Below, one piece after another: positions 1 through 5,221 of a stretch of 5,221 bases of DNA; positions within the stretch are counted from its first letter, which is position 1, and each line of letters begins with the position of its first letter. The translations under genes were made by a program, and so were the position numbers. The stretch covers positions 1 to 5,221 of the forward strand of contig DVOR01000253.1 of NCBI GenBank assembly GCA_018713405.1, read 5' to 3'. The DNA comes from Candidatus Spyradenecus faecavium. Lineage in GTDB: Bacteria > Verrucomicrobiota > Kiritimatiellia > RFP12 > DVOR01. Below the pieces are notes generated by a model. It was given only the letters and a program-made list of their open reading frames with translations. It had not been told where the DNA came from and made no database searches.

Positions 1-487
1 CGGGGGCGACGGCGGCGGAGGGGGCGCGGAGGGCGGCGAGCCAGGCGTCGTCGGCGGTGAGGAAGCGGGCCTTGGCGGCCTGGGCGCGGGTGAGGGTGGT
101 GCTGGCGCAGGTGCGCATCCAGAGGTCGGTCAGGGCGTGGACGAGGGCGGGGTCGCGGCCCTCGGGGAGGAGGGTGGCGACCCAGCGGGCCTCGCCGGCG
201 GCGTCGTAGACCGGGGCGACGCGGCCGGCGGCGACAAGGCGCGCGACGCACCGCCACACGGCCACGGCCTCGCGGACCTCGGGGGAGAGGGTGACGAGGG
301 GGGATTCCAGGCCGGCGTCGAGGCCCTGCAGGGCGTGGAGGACGCCGCGGCCCTCGAGGACGGGGGCGCGCCAGCCGCGGAAGAGGAAGCGGAGGCGCGC
401 GGCGAGGGCGTCGTCGGGGAGCGGTCGGCCGTCGGCCTCGCCCCAGAGGGTGAGGGCGTGGCCTTGGCGGCGGAGGCGGAGGATCAT
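1..487 (-). CDS. N-terminal part of a probable SNF2-family helicase (3' end outside window)
   Basis: An open frame starts at the ATG at 485-487 and runs without a stop to the window edge, giving 162 codons. The ATG overlaps the panB stop as ATGA. No clear Shine-Dalgarno precedes it, so translation is probably coupled to panB. Visible features are a short start reading HALTLWGEADG (residues 10-20), a segment SPEVREAVAVWRCVARLVAAGR (about 68-89), an ARW motif (100-102) and TADDAWLAALRAP (144-156). From memory these resemble the poorly conserved N-terminal region of bacterial SNF2/DEAH helicases of the HelZ/HepA-like type, where an 'LWaE' motif, a 'W..a.r...l...gr..P' helix and a 'D.W..AL' motif precede the ATPase core. 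No Walker A, DEAH or other ATPase motif falls inside the window, so the helicase assignment is inference. Third codon positions are almost all C. Otherwise it is an unknown alanine- and arginine-rich protein. Confidence 0.5.
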   Translation of the reverse strand, partial: MILRLRRQGHALTLWGEADGRPLPDDALAARLRFLFRGWRAPVLEGRGVLHALQGLDAGLESPLVTLSPEVREAVAVWRCVARLVAAGRVAPVYDAAGEARWVATLLPEGRDPALVHALTDLWMRTCASTTLTRAQAAKARFLTADDAWLAALRAPSAAVAP

Positions 488-1290
488 GTATAGGATTCGT
501 CGGGGCCGGGGAAGTCGCCCGAGGCCACGGCGGCGGCGTAGTCGGTCAGCGCGGCGCGGGCGGCCTCGCCCAGGGCGCCGAAGCGGCGGACGAACTTGGG
601 CACGCGGCCGACGGTCAGGCCCAGGAGGTCCTGCCAGACGAGGATCTGGCCGTCGGTGGCGTTGCCGGCGCCGATGCCGATGACGGGGATTTTGAGGTCG
701 GCGGCAAGGCGGGCGCCGAGCGCGGCGGGGACGCCCTCGGCGACGAGCGCGAAGCAGCCGGCGGATTCCAAGGCGCGGGCGTCGCGCAGGAGGCGCTCGG
801 CGGCCTCGGGGTCGCGGCCCTGGACCTTGAAGCCGCCCATCGCCAAGCAGCTCTGCGGGGTGAGGCCCAGGTGGCCGCAGACGGGGACGCCGGCCTCGAC
901 CAGGCGGCGGACGAGGGGGACGACGCGCTCGCCGCCCTCGACCTTCACGCCGTCGGCGCCGCCCTCCTTGACCAGGCGGAAGGCGGCGCGCAGGCCCTCG
1001 GCGTCGTCGGCCTGGTAGGCGCCGAAGGGGAGGTCGGCCAGCAGGAAGGCGGTGCGCAGGACGCGCCCGACGCAACGGGTGTGGTAGACCATCTCCTCCA
1101 GCGTCACGGGGAGGGTGGAGTCGTGGCCCTGCATGGTCATCCCCAGCGAGTCGCCGATGAGGACGAGGGGGATGGCCTCGGGCCCGAGGGCCTCGACGAT
1201 CGCCGCGGAGGTGGCGTCGTAGCAGGTGACGGTGGCGAAGCGGCGGACGCCCTTGAGGGCGCGGATCTTCTGCGGGGTCCAGGTGCGCAT
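484..1290 (-). CDS. panB: 3-methyl-2-oxobutanoate hydroxymethyltransferase (ketopantoate hydroxymethyltransferase)
   Basis: This cytoplasmic enzyme transfers a hydroxymethyl group from 5,10-methylene-THF to 3-methyl-2-oxobutanoate. It makes ketopantoate, the first committed step to pantothenate and CoA. The 268-residue product matches the usual family length (about 264 in E. coli). Family motifs appear in order: TVTCYDA (20-26), GDSLGM (46-51), GHDSTLPVTLEEM (55-67), DLPFGAYQ (86-93), VKVEGG (115-120), CGHLGLTPQS (138-147), GGFKVQG (152-158) and IGIGAG..DGQILVWQDLLGL (204-225). By comparison with E. coli PanB, D47 and D86 are the metal ligands, K116 and E118 lie in the active site, and E185 is the catalytic acid (E. 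coli E181); all are present. The start ATG at 1288-1290 has a GAGGG Shine-Dalgarno six bases upstream. The gene lies 14 bases after fhs, and its stop overlaps the next start as ATGA. No panC or panD is visible. Confidence 0.97.
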   Translation of the reverse strand: MRTWTPQKIRALKGVRRFATVTCYDATSAAIVEALGPEAIPLVLIGDSLGMTMQGHDSTLPVTLEEMVYHTRCVGRVLRTAFLLADLPFGAYQADDAEGLRAAFRLVKEGGADGVKVEGGERVVPLVRRLVEAGVPVCGHLGLTPQSCLAMGGFKVQGRDPEAAERLLRDARALESAGCFALVAEGVPAALGARLAADLKIPVIGIGAGNATDGQILVWQDLLGLTVGRVPKFVRRFGALGEAARAALTDYAAAVASGDFPGPDESYT

Positions 1291-1296
1291 GGGGTG

Positions 1297-1301
1297 CCCT
1301 C
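1297..1301 (-). promoter_or_regulatory. Ribosome binding site of panB
   Basis: GAGGG in the 14-base gap between fhs and panB ends six bases before the panB ATG at 1290. Confidence 0.65.
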
Positions 1302-1304
1302 GCC

Positions 1305-3074
1305 TTAGAAGAGGCCGCGGACCTTGCCGGTCTCGACGTCCACGTCGATGCGGCGGTAGGCCGGGTTGGCCGAGGTGCCGGGCATGAGCTGGATCTTGCC
1401 GGAGACGGGGACGACGAAGCCCGCGCCCTGGTAGAGGAGGACGTCCTGCACCTTCAGGCGCCAGCCGGTGGGGCGGCCGATGCGCGCGGCGTCGTCGGAG
1501 AGCGAGTATTGGGTCTTGGCGACGCAGAGGGGCAGGTGGGCGGTGTCGGGGTCGGCCTCGTAGGCGCGCAGCTTGGCGAGGGCGGCGGGCTCGTAGTCCA
1601 CGCCGTCGCCGCCGTAGACCTCGCGCACCTGCTTGTCCAGGCGCACGGAGAGGGGCTCCTCGTCAAGGTCGCAGAGGTAGGCGAAGTCGTTGGGCTCCTC
1701 GCAGGCGGCAATGACCTGGCGGGCGAGCTCCTCGGCGCCCTCGCCGCCCTTCTCCCAGTGCTTGGAGAGGGCGAAGCGACAGCCGGCCTCCTCGACGACC
1801 TTGCGGACGAGGGCGACCTCGGCGTCGGTGTCGGTGTAGAAGTGGTTCAGGCAGACCACGGGGCGGATGCCGGAGCGGCGGATGATGTCGATGTGGGCGA
1901 GCAGGTTGCTGCGGCAGCCGGCCTCGAGCAGCCCCAGGTTCTCCTGGGTGTAGGCCGGGTCGAGCGGCGTGCCGGGCTTGACGTCGGGGCCGCCGCCGTG
2001 GCGCTTGAGGGCGCGCACCGTCGCCACGAGCACCACCGCGTCGGGGCGGAGCCCGGAGCAGCGGCACTTGATGTTCCAGAACTTCTCGTAGCCCATGTCC
2101 GAGGCGAAGCCGCTCTCCGTGACGGCGTAGTCCGCGAGCGCGCAGGCCACGCGGTCGGCGATGACGGAGTTCTGCCCGATGGCGATGTTGGCGAAGGGGC
2201 CGGCGTGCACGAGCACGGGCTGGCCCTCGACGGTCTGCATCAGGGTGGGGTTGAGGGCGCGCACCATCCAGGCGGTCATGGCGCCGGCCACCTCCAGGTC
2301 GTCGGCGGTGATGGGCGTGCCGCTCTTGGAGTAGGCCACGACGATCCTCCCGATGCGGCGGCGCAGGTCGGCCAGGTCGCTCGCCACCGCGAGGATGGCC
2401 ATCACCTCGGAGGCCACGGTGATGTAGAAGCCGCTGTCCATCTCGAAGCCGTTCAGCGGGCCCGCGCCCAGCCCGATGCGGATCTGGCGGAGCCCCTGGG
2501 CGCAGAAGTCGAGCGCCCACTTCATCTGCACGCGCGCCGGGTCGATGTCCAGGCGGGTGAGCTTCTTGGTGGCCAGCCACGCGTCGTCGTGGTTGCGCTC
2601 GTGCTGCATGCGGGCGTTGAGGGCCACCATGCAGAGGTTGTTGGCCTTCTCCACGGCGTCGAAGTCGCCCGTCAGGCCGAGCGAGAGGGGCGTGAGCGGG
2701 ATGACCTGGGCCAGGCCGCCGCCGGCCGCGCCGCCCTTGATGTTGAAGGTGGGGCCGCCGGAGGGCTGGCGGAGCGTGCCGCAGCAGCGCTTGCCCAGGC
2801 GCCCGAGGCCCTCGAGCAGGCCCACGGTGGTGGTGGTCTTGCCCTCGCCCAGCGGCGTCGGGGTGATGGCGGTGACGTCGATGTACTTCGCGCGCTGCTT
2901 CCCGCCGGTGCGGGCCAGGATGGCGTGGGCGTCGAGCTTGGCGTAGGCGGTGCCGTGGGGGATGGTCTCGGCGGACGTGGCGCCGAGCTCGGCGGCGACG
3001 TCGGCGATGGGGCGCATGGTGGCCTCGGCGGCCTCGGCGATCTGCCAATCCTTCATCTTGGTGGGGTCAAGCAT
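1305..3074 (-). CDS. fhs: Formate--tetrahydrofolate ligase (10-formyl-THF synthetase), divergent form
   Basis: This cytoplasmic enzyme joins formate to tetrahydrofolate using ATP, giving 10-formyl-THF. It feeds purine and formyl-Met synthesis and, in acetogens, the methyl branch of the Wood-Ljungdahl pathway. The 589-residue protein is collinear with the family, which is usually about 555-560 in bacteria. It shows the nucleotide-binding TPTPLGEGKTTTT (71-83), KGGAAGGG (113-120), VATVRALKRHGGG (350-362), WEKGGEGAEELA (440-451), AKTQYSLSD (519-527) and a terminal GLF. Several positions that are nearly fixed in the better-known enzymes differ: LREPS is LRQPS (101-105), FGIKGG is FNIKGG, LHFTGD is LGLTGD (132-137), ANIAHG is ANIAIG (295-300) and VTEAGFGAD is VTESGFASD (318-326). 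The frame is intact and codon use matches its neighbours, so this looks like a subfamily rather than decay. The start at 3072-3074 has an AAGGAG site seven bases upstream; M7 is an alternative without one. It overlaps tmk by 8 bases. Confidence 0.94.
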   Translation of the reverse strand: MLDPTKMKDWQIAEAAEATMRPIADVAAELGATSAETIPHGTAYAKLDAHAILARTGGKQRAKYIDVTAITPTPLGEGKTTTTVGLLEGLGRLGKRCCGTLRQPSGGPTFNIKGGAAGGGLAQVIPLTPLSLGLTGDFDAVEKANNLCMVALNARMQHERNHDDAWLATKKLTRLDIDPARVQMKWALDFCAQGLRQIRIGLGAGPLNGFEMDSGFYITVASEVMAILAVASDLADLRRRIGRIVVAYSKSGTPITADDLEVAGAMTAWMVRALNPTLMQTVEGQPVLVHAGPFANIAIGQNSVIADRVACALADYAVTESGFASDMGYEKFWNIKCRCSGLRPDAVVLVATVRALKRHGGGPDVKPGTPLDPAYTQENLGLLEAGCRSNLLAHIDIIRRSGIRPVVCLNHFYTDTDAEVALVRKVVEEAGCRFALSKHWEKGGEGAEELARQVIAACEEPNDFAYLCDLDEEPLSVRLDKQVREVYGGDGVDYEPAALAKLRAYEADPDTAHLPLCVAKTQYSLSDDAARIGRPTGWRLKVQDVLLYQGAGFVVPVSGKIQLMPGTSANPAYRRIDVDVETGKVRGLF

Positions 3075-3711
3075 CTTCTCTCTCCTTCTGCAAAAACGGG
3101 CGCACGGCGGCCCAGACGGCCTCCGCGGTCTGCTCGGGCGTGCCCGAGCTGTCGATGCGCCGGATGCGCCCGCACTCGCGGGCCATGGCGCGGAACCCTT
3201 CGGCGAGGCGGCGGTGGAAGTCGTCGCGCTCGCGCTCGAAACGGTCGGCGGGGCCGTCGCGGCCGGCCACGCGGGCGCGGCTCTCGGCCTGCGGGATGTC
3301 CAGCAGCAGCGTCAGGTCCGGCTCCAGACGGTCGGTGGCGAAGGCGTTGAGCGCGTGCAGCGCGGCCAGGTCCATCCCGCGCCCGTAGCCCTGATAGGCG
3401 AACGTGGAGTCGCAGAACCGGTCGCACAGCACCCACTCGCCGCGGCGCAACGCCGGCAGGATCAGCTCCTGCACCAGCTGCGCCCGGCTCGCCAGGAAGA
3501 GGAGCAGCTCGGCGCGCGGCACGGGCGCCTCGCCCGCCGCGTCATACTGCAGCAGGCCGCGCACGGCCTCGCCCAGCTTGGTGCCGCCGGGCTCGCGCGT
3601 GGTGCGCACGGCGACGCCCTCGGCGCGGAGCCGCTCGGCCAGGAGCGCCAGGTGCGTGCTCTTGCCCGCGCCCTCGGGCCCCTCCAGGGTGATGAACCGG
3701 CCCCGCGCCAT
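3067..3711 (-). CDS. tmk: Thymidylate kinase (dTMP kinase)
   Basis: This cytoplasmic kinase phosphorylates dTMP to dTDP with ATP, an essential step to dTTP. The 214-residue product is of normal length. Motifs seen are the P-loop GPEGAGKST (11-19), TREPGGT (38-44), LLFLASRAQ (70-78), DRFCDSTFAYQG (97-108), the dTMP/LID region with PDLTLLLDIP (131-140), RARVAGRDGPADRFE (145-159) and a C-terminal helix. The P-loop has no arginine and the LID carries arginines, as in the E. coli-type (type II) enzymes. The frame stays open further upstream, but that part is the cysS coding region read out of frame. The start at 3709-3711 places MARGRFITLEGPEG at the N-terminus as expected for the family. It shares one base with the cysS stop (TGATG). 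Only a weak Shine-Dalgarno-like GGCGAAG precedes it, so translation is probably coupled to cysS. Its last codons (QKEREDA) contain the fhs ribosome binding site. Confidence 0.96.
   Translation of the reverse strand: MARGRFITLEGPEGAGKSTHLALLAERLRAEGVAVRTTREPGGTKLGEAVRGLLQYDAAGEAPVPRAELLLFLASRAQLVQELILPALRRGEWVLCDRFCDSTFAYQGYGRGMDLAALHALNAFATDRLEPDLTLLLDIPQAESRARVAGRDGPADRFERERDDFHRRLAEGFRAMARECGRIRRIDSSGTPEQTAEAVWAAVRPFLQKEREDA
3082..3087 (-). promoter_or_regulatory. Ribosome binding site of fhs inside tmk
   Basis: AAGGAG lies within the last tmk codons (K and E of QKEREDA), seven bases before the fhs ATG at 3074. It is the strongest Shine-Dalgarno in the block. It supports the MLDPTKMKDW start over the internal Met at residue 7 and suggests fhs is translated efficiently on its own. 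Confidence 0.8.
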
Positions 3712-5117
3712 CACTTCGCCAGGGGCTTCAGGGTTTGGCCGTCCTTGCCGTCGCGGACCTGCCAGCCCTTGGCGGCGAGTTCGTCGCGCAGGCGGTCGCT
3801 CTCGGCCCAATTCTTCTCGGCGCGGGCCTTCGCGCGGGCGTCGGCCAGGGCCTGGATCTCGGCGGGGACCTCCTCCTTGGCCGCGCGGCCGAAGGCGACG
3901 AAGCCGAGCACGCGGTCCATGCGCCGCAGCTCCTCGAGCGCGGCGGCCGCGCCGGCGGGAGGCAGGCCCGCGTTGAGCGCGGCGTTGGCGGCGCGCACGA
4001 AGGCGAAGAGCGCCGCGAAGGCCTCGGGCGCGTTCAGGTCGTCGGCCAGCGCCGCCCCGAAGGCGCCCAGCTGGCTCTCCACGCGCACGCCGGTGTCCTC
4101 GCCGGGCTGCGCCGCGCGGGCGGTGAGCGCGTCGACGCACTCATCCACGCGGGCGAGGGCCGTGCGGGCGGCGGCGAGCGCCTCGAAGGTGAAGTTCAGC
4201 GGCTGGCGGTACTGCGCGTTGAGCAGCACGTAGCGGATCTCGCGCCCGGCCCAGCCCTGCGCCTGCAGGTCGCGCAGCGTGAAGAAGTTCCCCAGGCTCT
4301 TGGACATCTTCTGCCCGTTCACGCGCAGGTGGGCGCAGTGCATCCACGTCCGCACAAAGGGCTTCCCCGTCACGGCCTCGGCCTGGGCGATCTCGTTCTC
4401 ATGGTGGGGGAAGAGGTTGTCGATGCCGCCGGTGTGCAGGTCGAAGCTCTCGCCCAGATACTTCATGCTCATGGCCGAGCACTCCAGGTGCCAGCCCGGC
4501 CGGCCGCGGCCCCACGGCGCGTCCCACACCACGTCGCCGTCCTTCTCGTCCCACGCCTTCCAGAGCGCGAAGTCACCCACGCCCTCCTTGTCATACTCAT
4601 CAGCGTCGATGCGCACGCCGCTGCGCAGGGCCGAGCGGTCCAGGTGCGCCAGCTTGCCGTAGCCCGGGAACTTGTCCACGCTGAAGTAGACCGACCCGTC
4701 CTCGCTCTTGTAGGCGATCCCCTTGTCGAACAGCGCCTGGATCAGCGCCTCCATCTCCGGGATATGGTCCGTCGCCGCGGGGTAGACCGCCGCCGGCTCC
4801 ACGTTCAGCGCCTTGAGGTCCTCGAAGAAGGCCGCGATGTAGGGCGCCGTGTAGTCCTTCAGCGCCTTCCCCGCCTGCTGCGAGCCGCGAATCGTCTTGT
4901 CGTCCACGTCCGTCAGGTTCATCACCTGCCGCACCTCATAGCCCGCGAACTCCAGCGTCCGCCGCAGGAAATCCTCGAAGAGGTACGCCCGGAAGTTGCC
5001 GATGTGCGCGAAGTTGTAGACCGTCGGCCCGCACGTGTACATCCCCACCTTGCCGGGCGCCAACGTCTCGAACGGCTCCACGCGCCGCGTCATCGAATTG
5101 TAAAACCGCAGTTCCAT
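3711..5117 (-). CDS. cysS: Cysteinyl-tRNA synthetase
   Basis: This class I aminoacyl-tRNA synthetase charges tRNA-Cys with cysteine in the cytoplasm. The 468-residue product matches the family length (about 461 in E. coli). It shows the HIGH-type motif HIGN (38-41) after TCGPTVYN, then NLTDVDDKTI (67-76), the zinc-site segment WHLECSAMS (209-217), GGIDNLFPHHENEIAQ (230-245) and KMSKS (270-274). The four zinc ligands known from E. coli correspond to C29, C213, H238 and E242, all present. The C-terminal part is an alpha-helical bundle and anticodon-binding region ending in NWAESDRLRDELAAKGW (436-452). The ATG at 5115-5117 gives the standard MELRFYN start and has AAAGGA six bases upstream. Upstream in-frame ATGs would fall in or before the -10 box, so they are unlikely. 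It is the first gene of the operon. The first third uses mostly G-ending codons, unlike the downstream genes. Confidence 0.98.
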   Translation of the reverse strand: MELRFYNSMTRRVEPFETLAPGKVGMYTCGPTVYNFAHIGNFRAYLFEDFLRRTLEFAGYEVRQVMNLTDVDDKTIRGSQQAGKALKDYTAPYIAAFFEDLKALNVEPAAVYPAATDHIPEMEALIQALFDKGIAYKSEDGSVYFSVDKFPGYGKLAHLDRSALRSGVRIDADEYDKEGVGDFALWKAWDEKDGDVVWDAPWGRGRPGWHLECSAMSMKYLGESFDLHTGGIDNLFPHHENEIAQAEAVTGKPFVRTWMHCAHLRVNGQKMSKSLGNFFTLRDLQAQGWAGREIRYVLLNAQYRQPLNFTFEALAAARTALARVDECVDALTARAAQPGEDTGVRVESQLGAFGAALADDLNAPEAFAALFAFVRAANAALNAGLPPAGAAAALEELRRMDRVLGFVAFGRAAKEEVPAEIQALADARAKARAEKNWAESDRLRDELAAKGWQVRDGKDGQTLKPLAK

Positions 5118-5123
5118 CTCGAA

Positions 5124-5129
5124 TCCTTT
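5124..5129 (-). promoter_or_regulatory. Ribosome binding site of cysS
   Basis: AAAGGA on the minus strand ends six bases before the ATG at 5117. It fixes the cysS start at MELRFYN rather than at upstream in-frame ATGs. Confidence 0.8.
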
Positions 5130-5139
5130 CTCGCCCCCC

Positions 5140-5148
5140 ATTATACCA
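5140..5148 (-). promoter_or_regulatory. Extended -10 promoter element for the cysS operon
   Basis: On the minus strand this reads TGGTATAAT, a perfect -10 hexamer (5140-5145) preceded by the TG of an extended -10 element. Transcription would start near 5132-5134, leaving a leader of roughly 16 bases before the cysS ATG. The hexamer 17 bases upstream (5163-5168) reads GGGAAG, which does not resemble TTGACA, so the promoter would rely on the extended -10. In a sequence this GC-rich a chance TATAAT at the right place is unlikely, but it is inference without transcript data. The leader is too short for a T-box or other riboswitch. Confidence 0.75.
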
Positions 5149-5197
5149 CATCCCGCCCCCGCCTTCCCCACCCCAATACTGCCGGGGCGAGTTCCCA

Positions 5198-5221
5198 CGA
5201 AGACACGAAGGGGCGCAAGGG
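5198..5221. repeat. Edge of a degenerate short tandem repeat (CGAAG type)
   Basis: Three consecutive 8-base units can be read: CGAAGACA, CGAAGGGG and CGCAAGGG. The run reaches the window edge. From memory, CACGAAG-like tracts of this kind are common between genes in some Planctomycetes, Verrucomicrobia and Lentisphaerae. Three imperfect units are weak evidence, and the rest lies outside the window. Confidence 0.45.

Larger units (their letters stand above)
1..5148 (-). other. Probable operon cysS-tmk-fhs-panB-helicase-like gene
   Basis: Five same-strand genes have junctions of 1-base overlap, 8-base overlap, 14-base gap and 4-base overlap. One promoter is visible before cysS and no hairpin-plus-T terminator was seen between genes. 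The inference is a single transcript that continues left beyond the window. Internal promoters cannot be excluded. Confidence 0.75.

Noticed and set aside
137..493. A 118-codon plus-strand open frame opposite the helicase-like gene
   Set aside because: It is rich in Gly, Ala and Glu with no motif. The minus-strand frame is better supported by the ATGA junction with panB, the strong codon bias and family-like segments.
1509..3350. A 613-codon open frame on the plus strand opposite fhs and tmk
   Set aside because: It is antisense to two firmly identified genes, is low in complexity (Gly, Ala, Val, His rich) and shows no family motif. Long antisense frames are expected when GC is this high and stops are rare.
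3712..4140. N-terminal extension of tmk to 357 residues
   Set aside because: The extra 143 residues are the cysS coding region read in another frame. The family-typical start is the ATG at 3711.
2950..4233. A 427-codon plus-strand open frame opposite tmk and cysS
   Set aside because: It lies wholly over conserved coding sequence on the other strand and has a biased Ala, Arg and Ser composition without recognisable domains.
5118..5198. Upstream in-frame starts for cysS
   Set aside because: They would place the start in or before the -10 box and add residues not seen in the family. The ATG at 5117 has a well-spaced AAAGGA site.
5118..5221. T-box or other riboswitch controlling cysS
   Set aside because: The predicted leader is about 16 bases. 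No T-box consensus, specifier stem or terminator hairpin is visible up to the window edge.
1..5221. CRISPR array, insertion sequence, tRNA or rRNA gene
   Set aside because: No regularly spaced repeats, transposase motifs, terminal inverted repeats or tRNA-like folds were seen. Almost all of the window is housekeeping coding sequence.

Overview
The window is a compact block of five genes, all on the minus strand, from a high-GC bacterium. Reading in the direction of transcription (right to left) the order is cysS (cysteinyl-tRNA synthetase), tmk (thymidylate kinase), fhs (formate--tetrahydrofolate ligase), panB (ketopantoate hydroxymethyltransferase), and then the 5' part of a large gene that leaves the window at position 1. 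The last gene looks like the N-terminal domain of a bacterial SNF2-family helicase.

The genes touch or overlap at three of four junctions: TGATG (1 base shared) at cysS/tmk, 8 bases at tmk/fhs, and ATGA (4 bases) at panB/last gene. The fhs/panB gap is only 14 bases. This argues for one operon with coupled translation. A good extended -10 box (TGGTATAAT) lies just upstream of cysS and is the only promoter candidate seen. No terminator lies inside the block, and no stretch over about 75 bases lacks a gene. Positions 5149-5221 hold the upstream region, with degenerate copies of a short CGAAG-type repeat at the right edge.

Three products meet in one-carbon and nucleotide metabolism. Fhs makes 10-formyl-THF, PanB consumes 5,10-methylene-THF for CoA synthesis, and Tmk phosphorylates dTMP, which is often made with 5,10-methylene-THF. 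CysS is a housekeeping translation enzyme. The reason for the helicase-like gene at the end is unknown.

The organism cannot be fixed from this window. GC is very high. Fhs is a divergent form that I associate, from memory only, with some anaerobes. The CACGAAG-like intergenic repeat recalls Planctomycetes/Verrucomicrobia/Lentisphaerae-type genomes. A PVC-like or deltaproteobacteria-like bacterium is a weak guess.

The core genes are ordinary and I found no new defence or mobile system. The points most worth a second look are the substituted family motifs in Fhs, and a strong switch from G-ending to C-ending codons along the operon.
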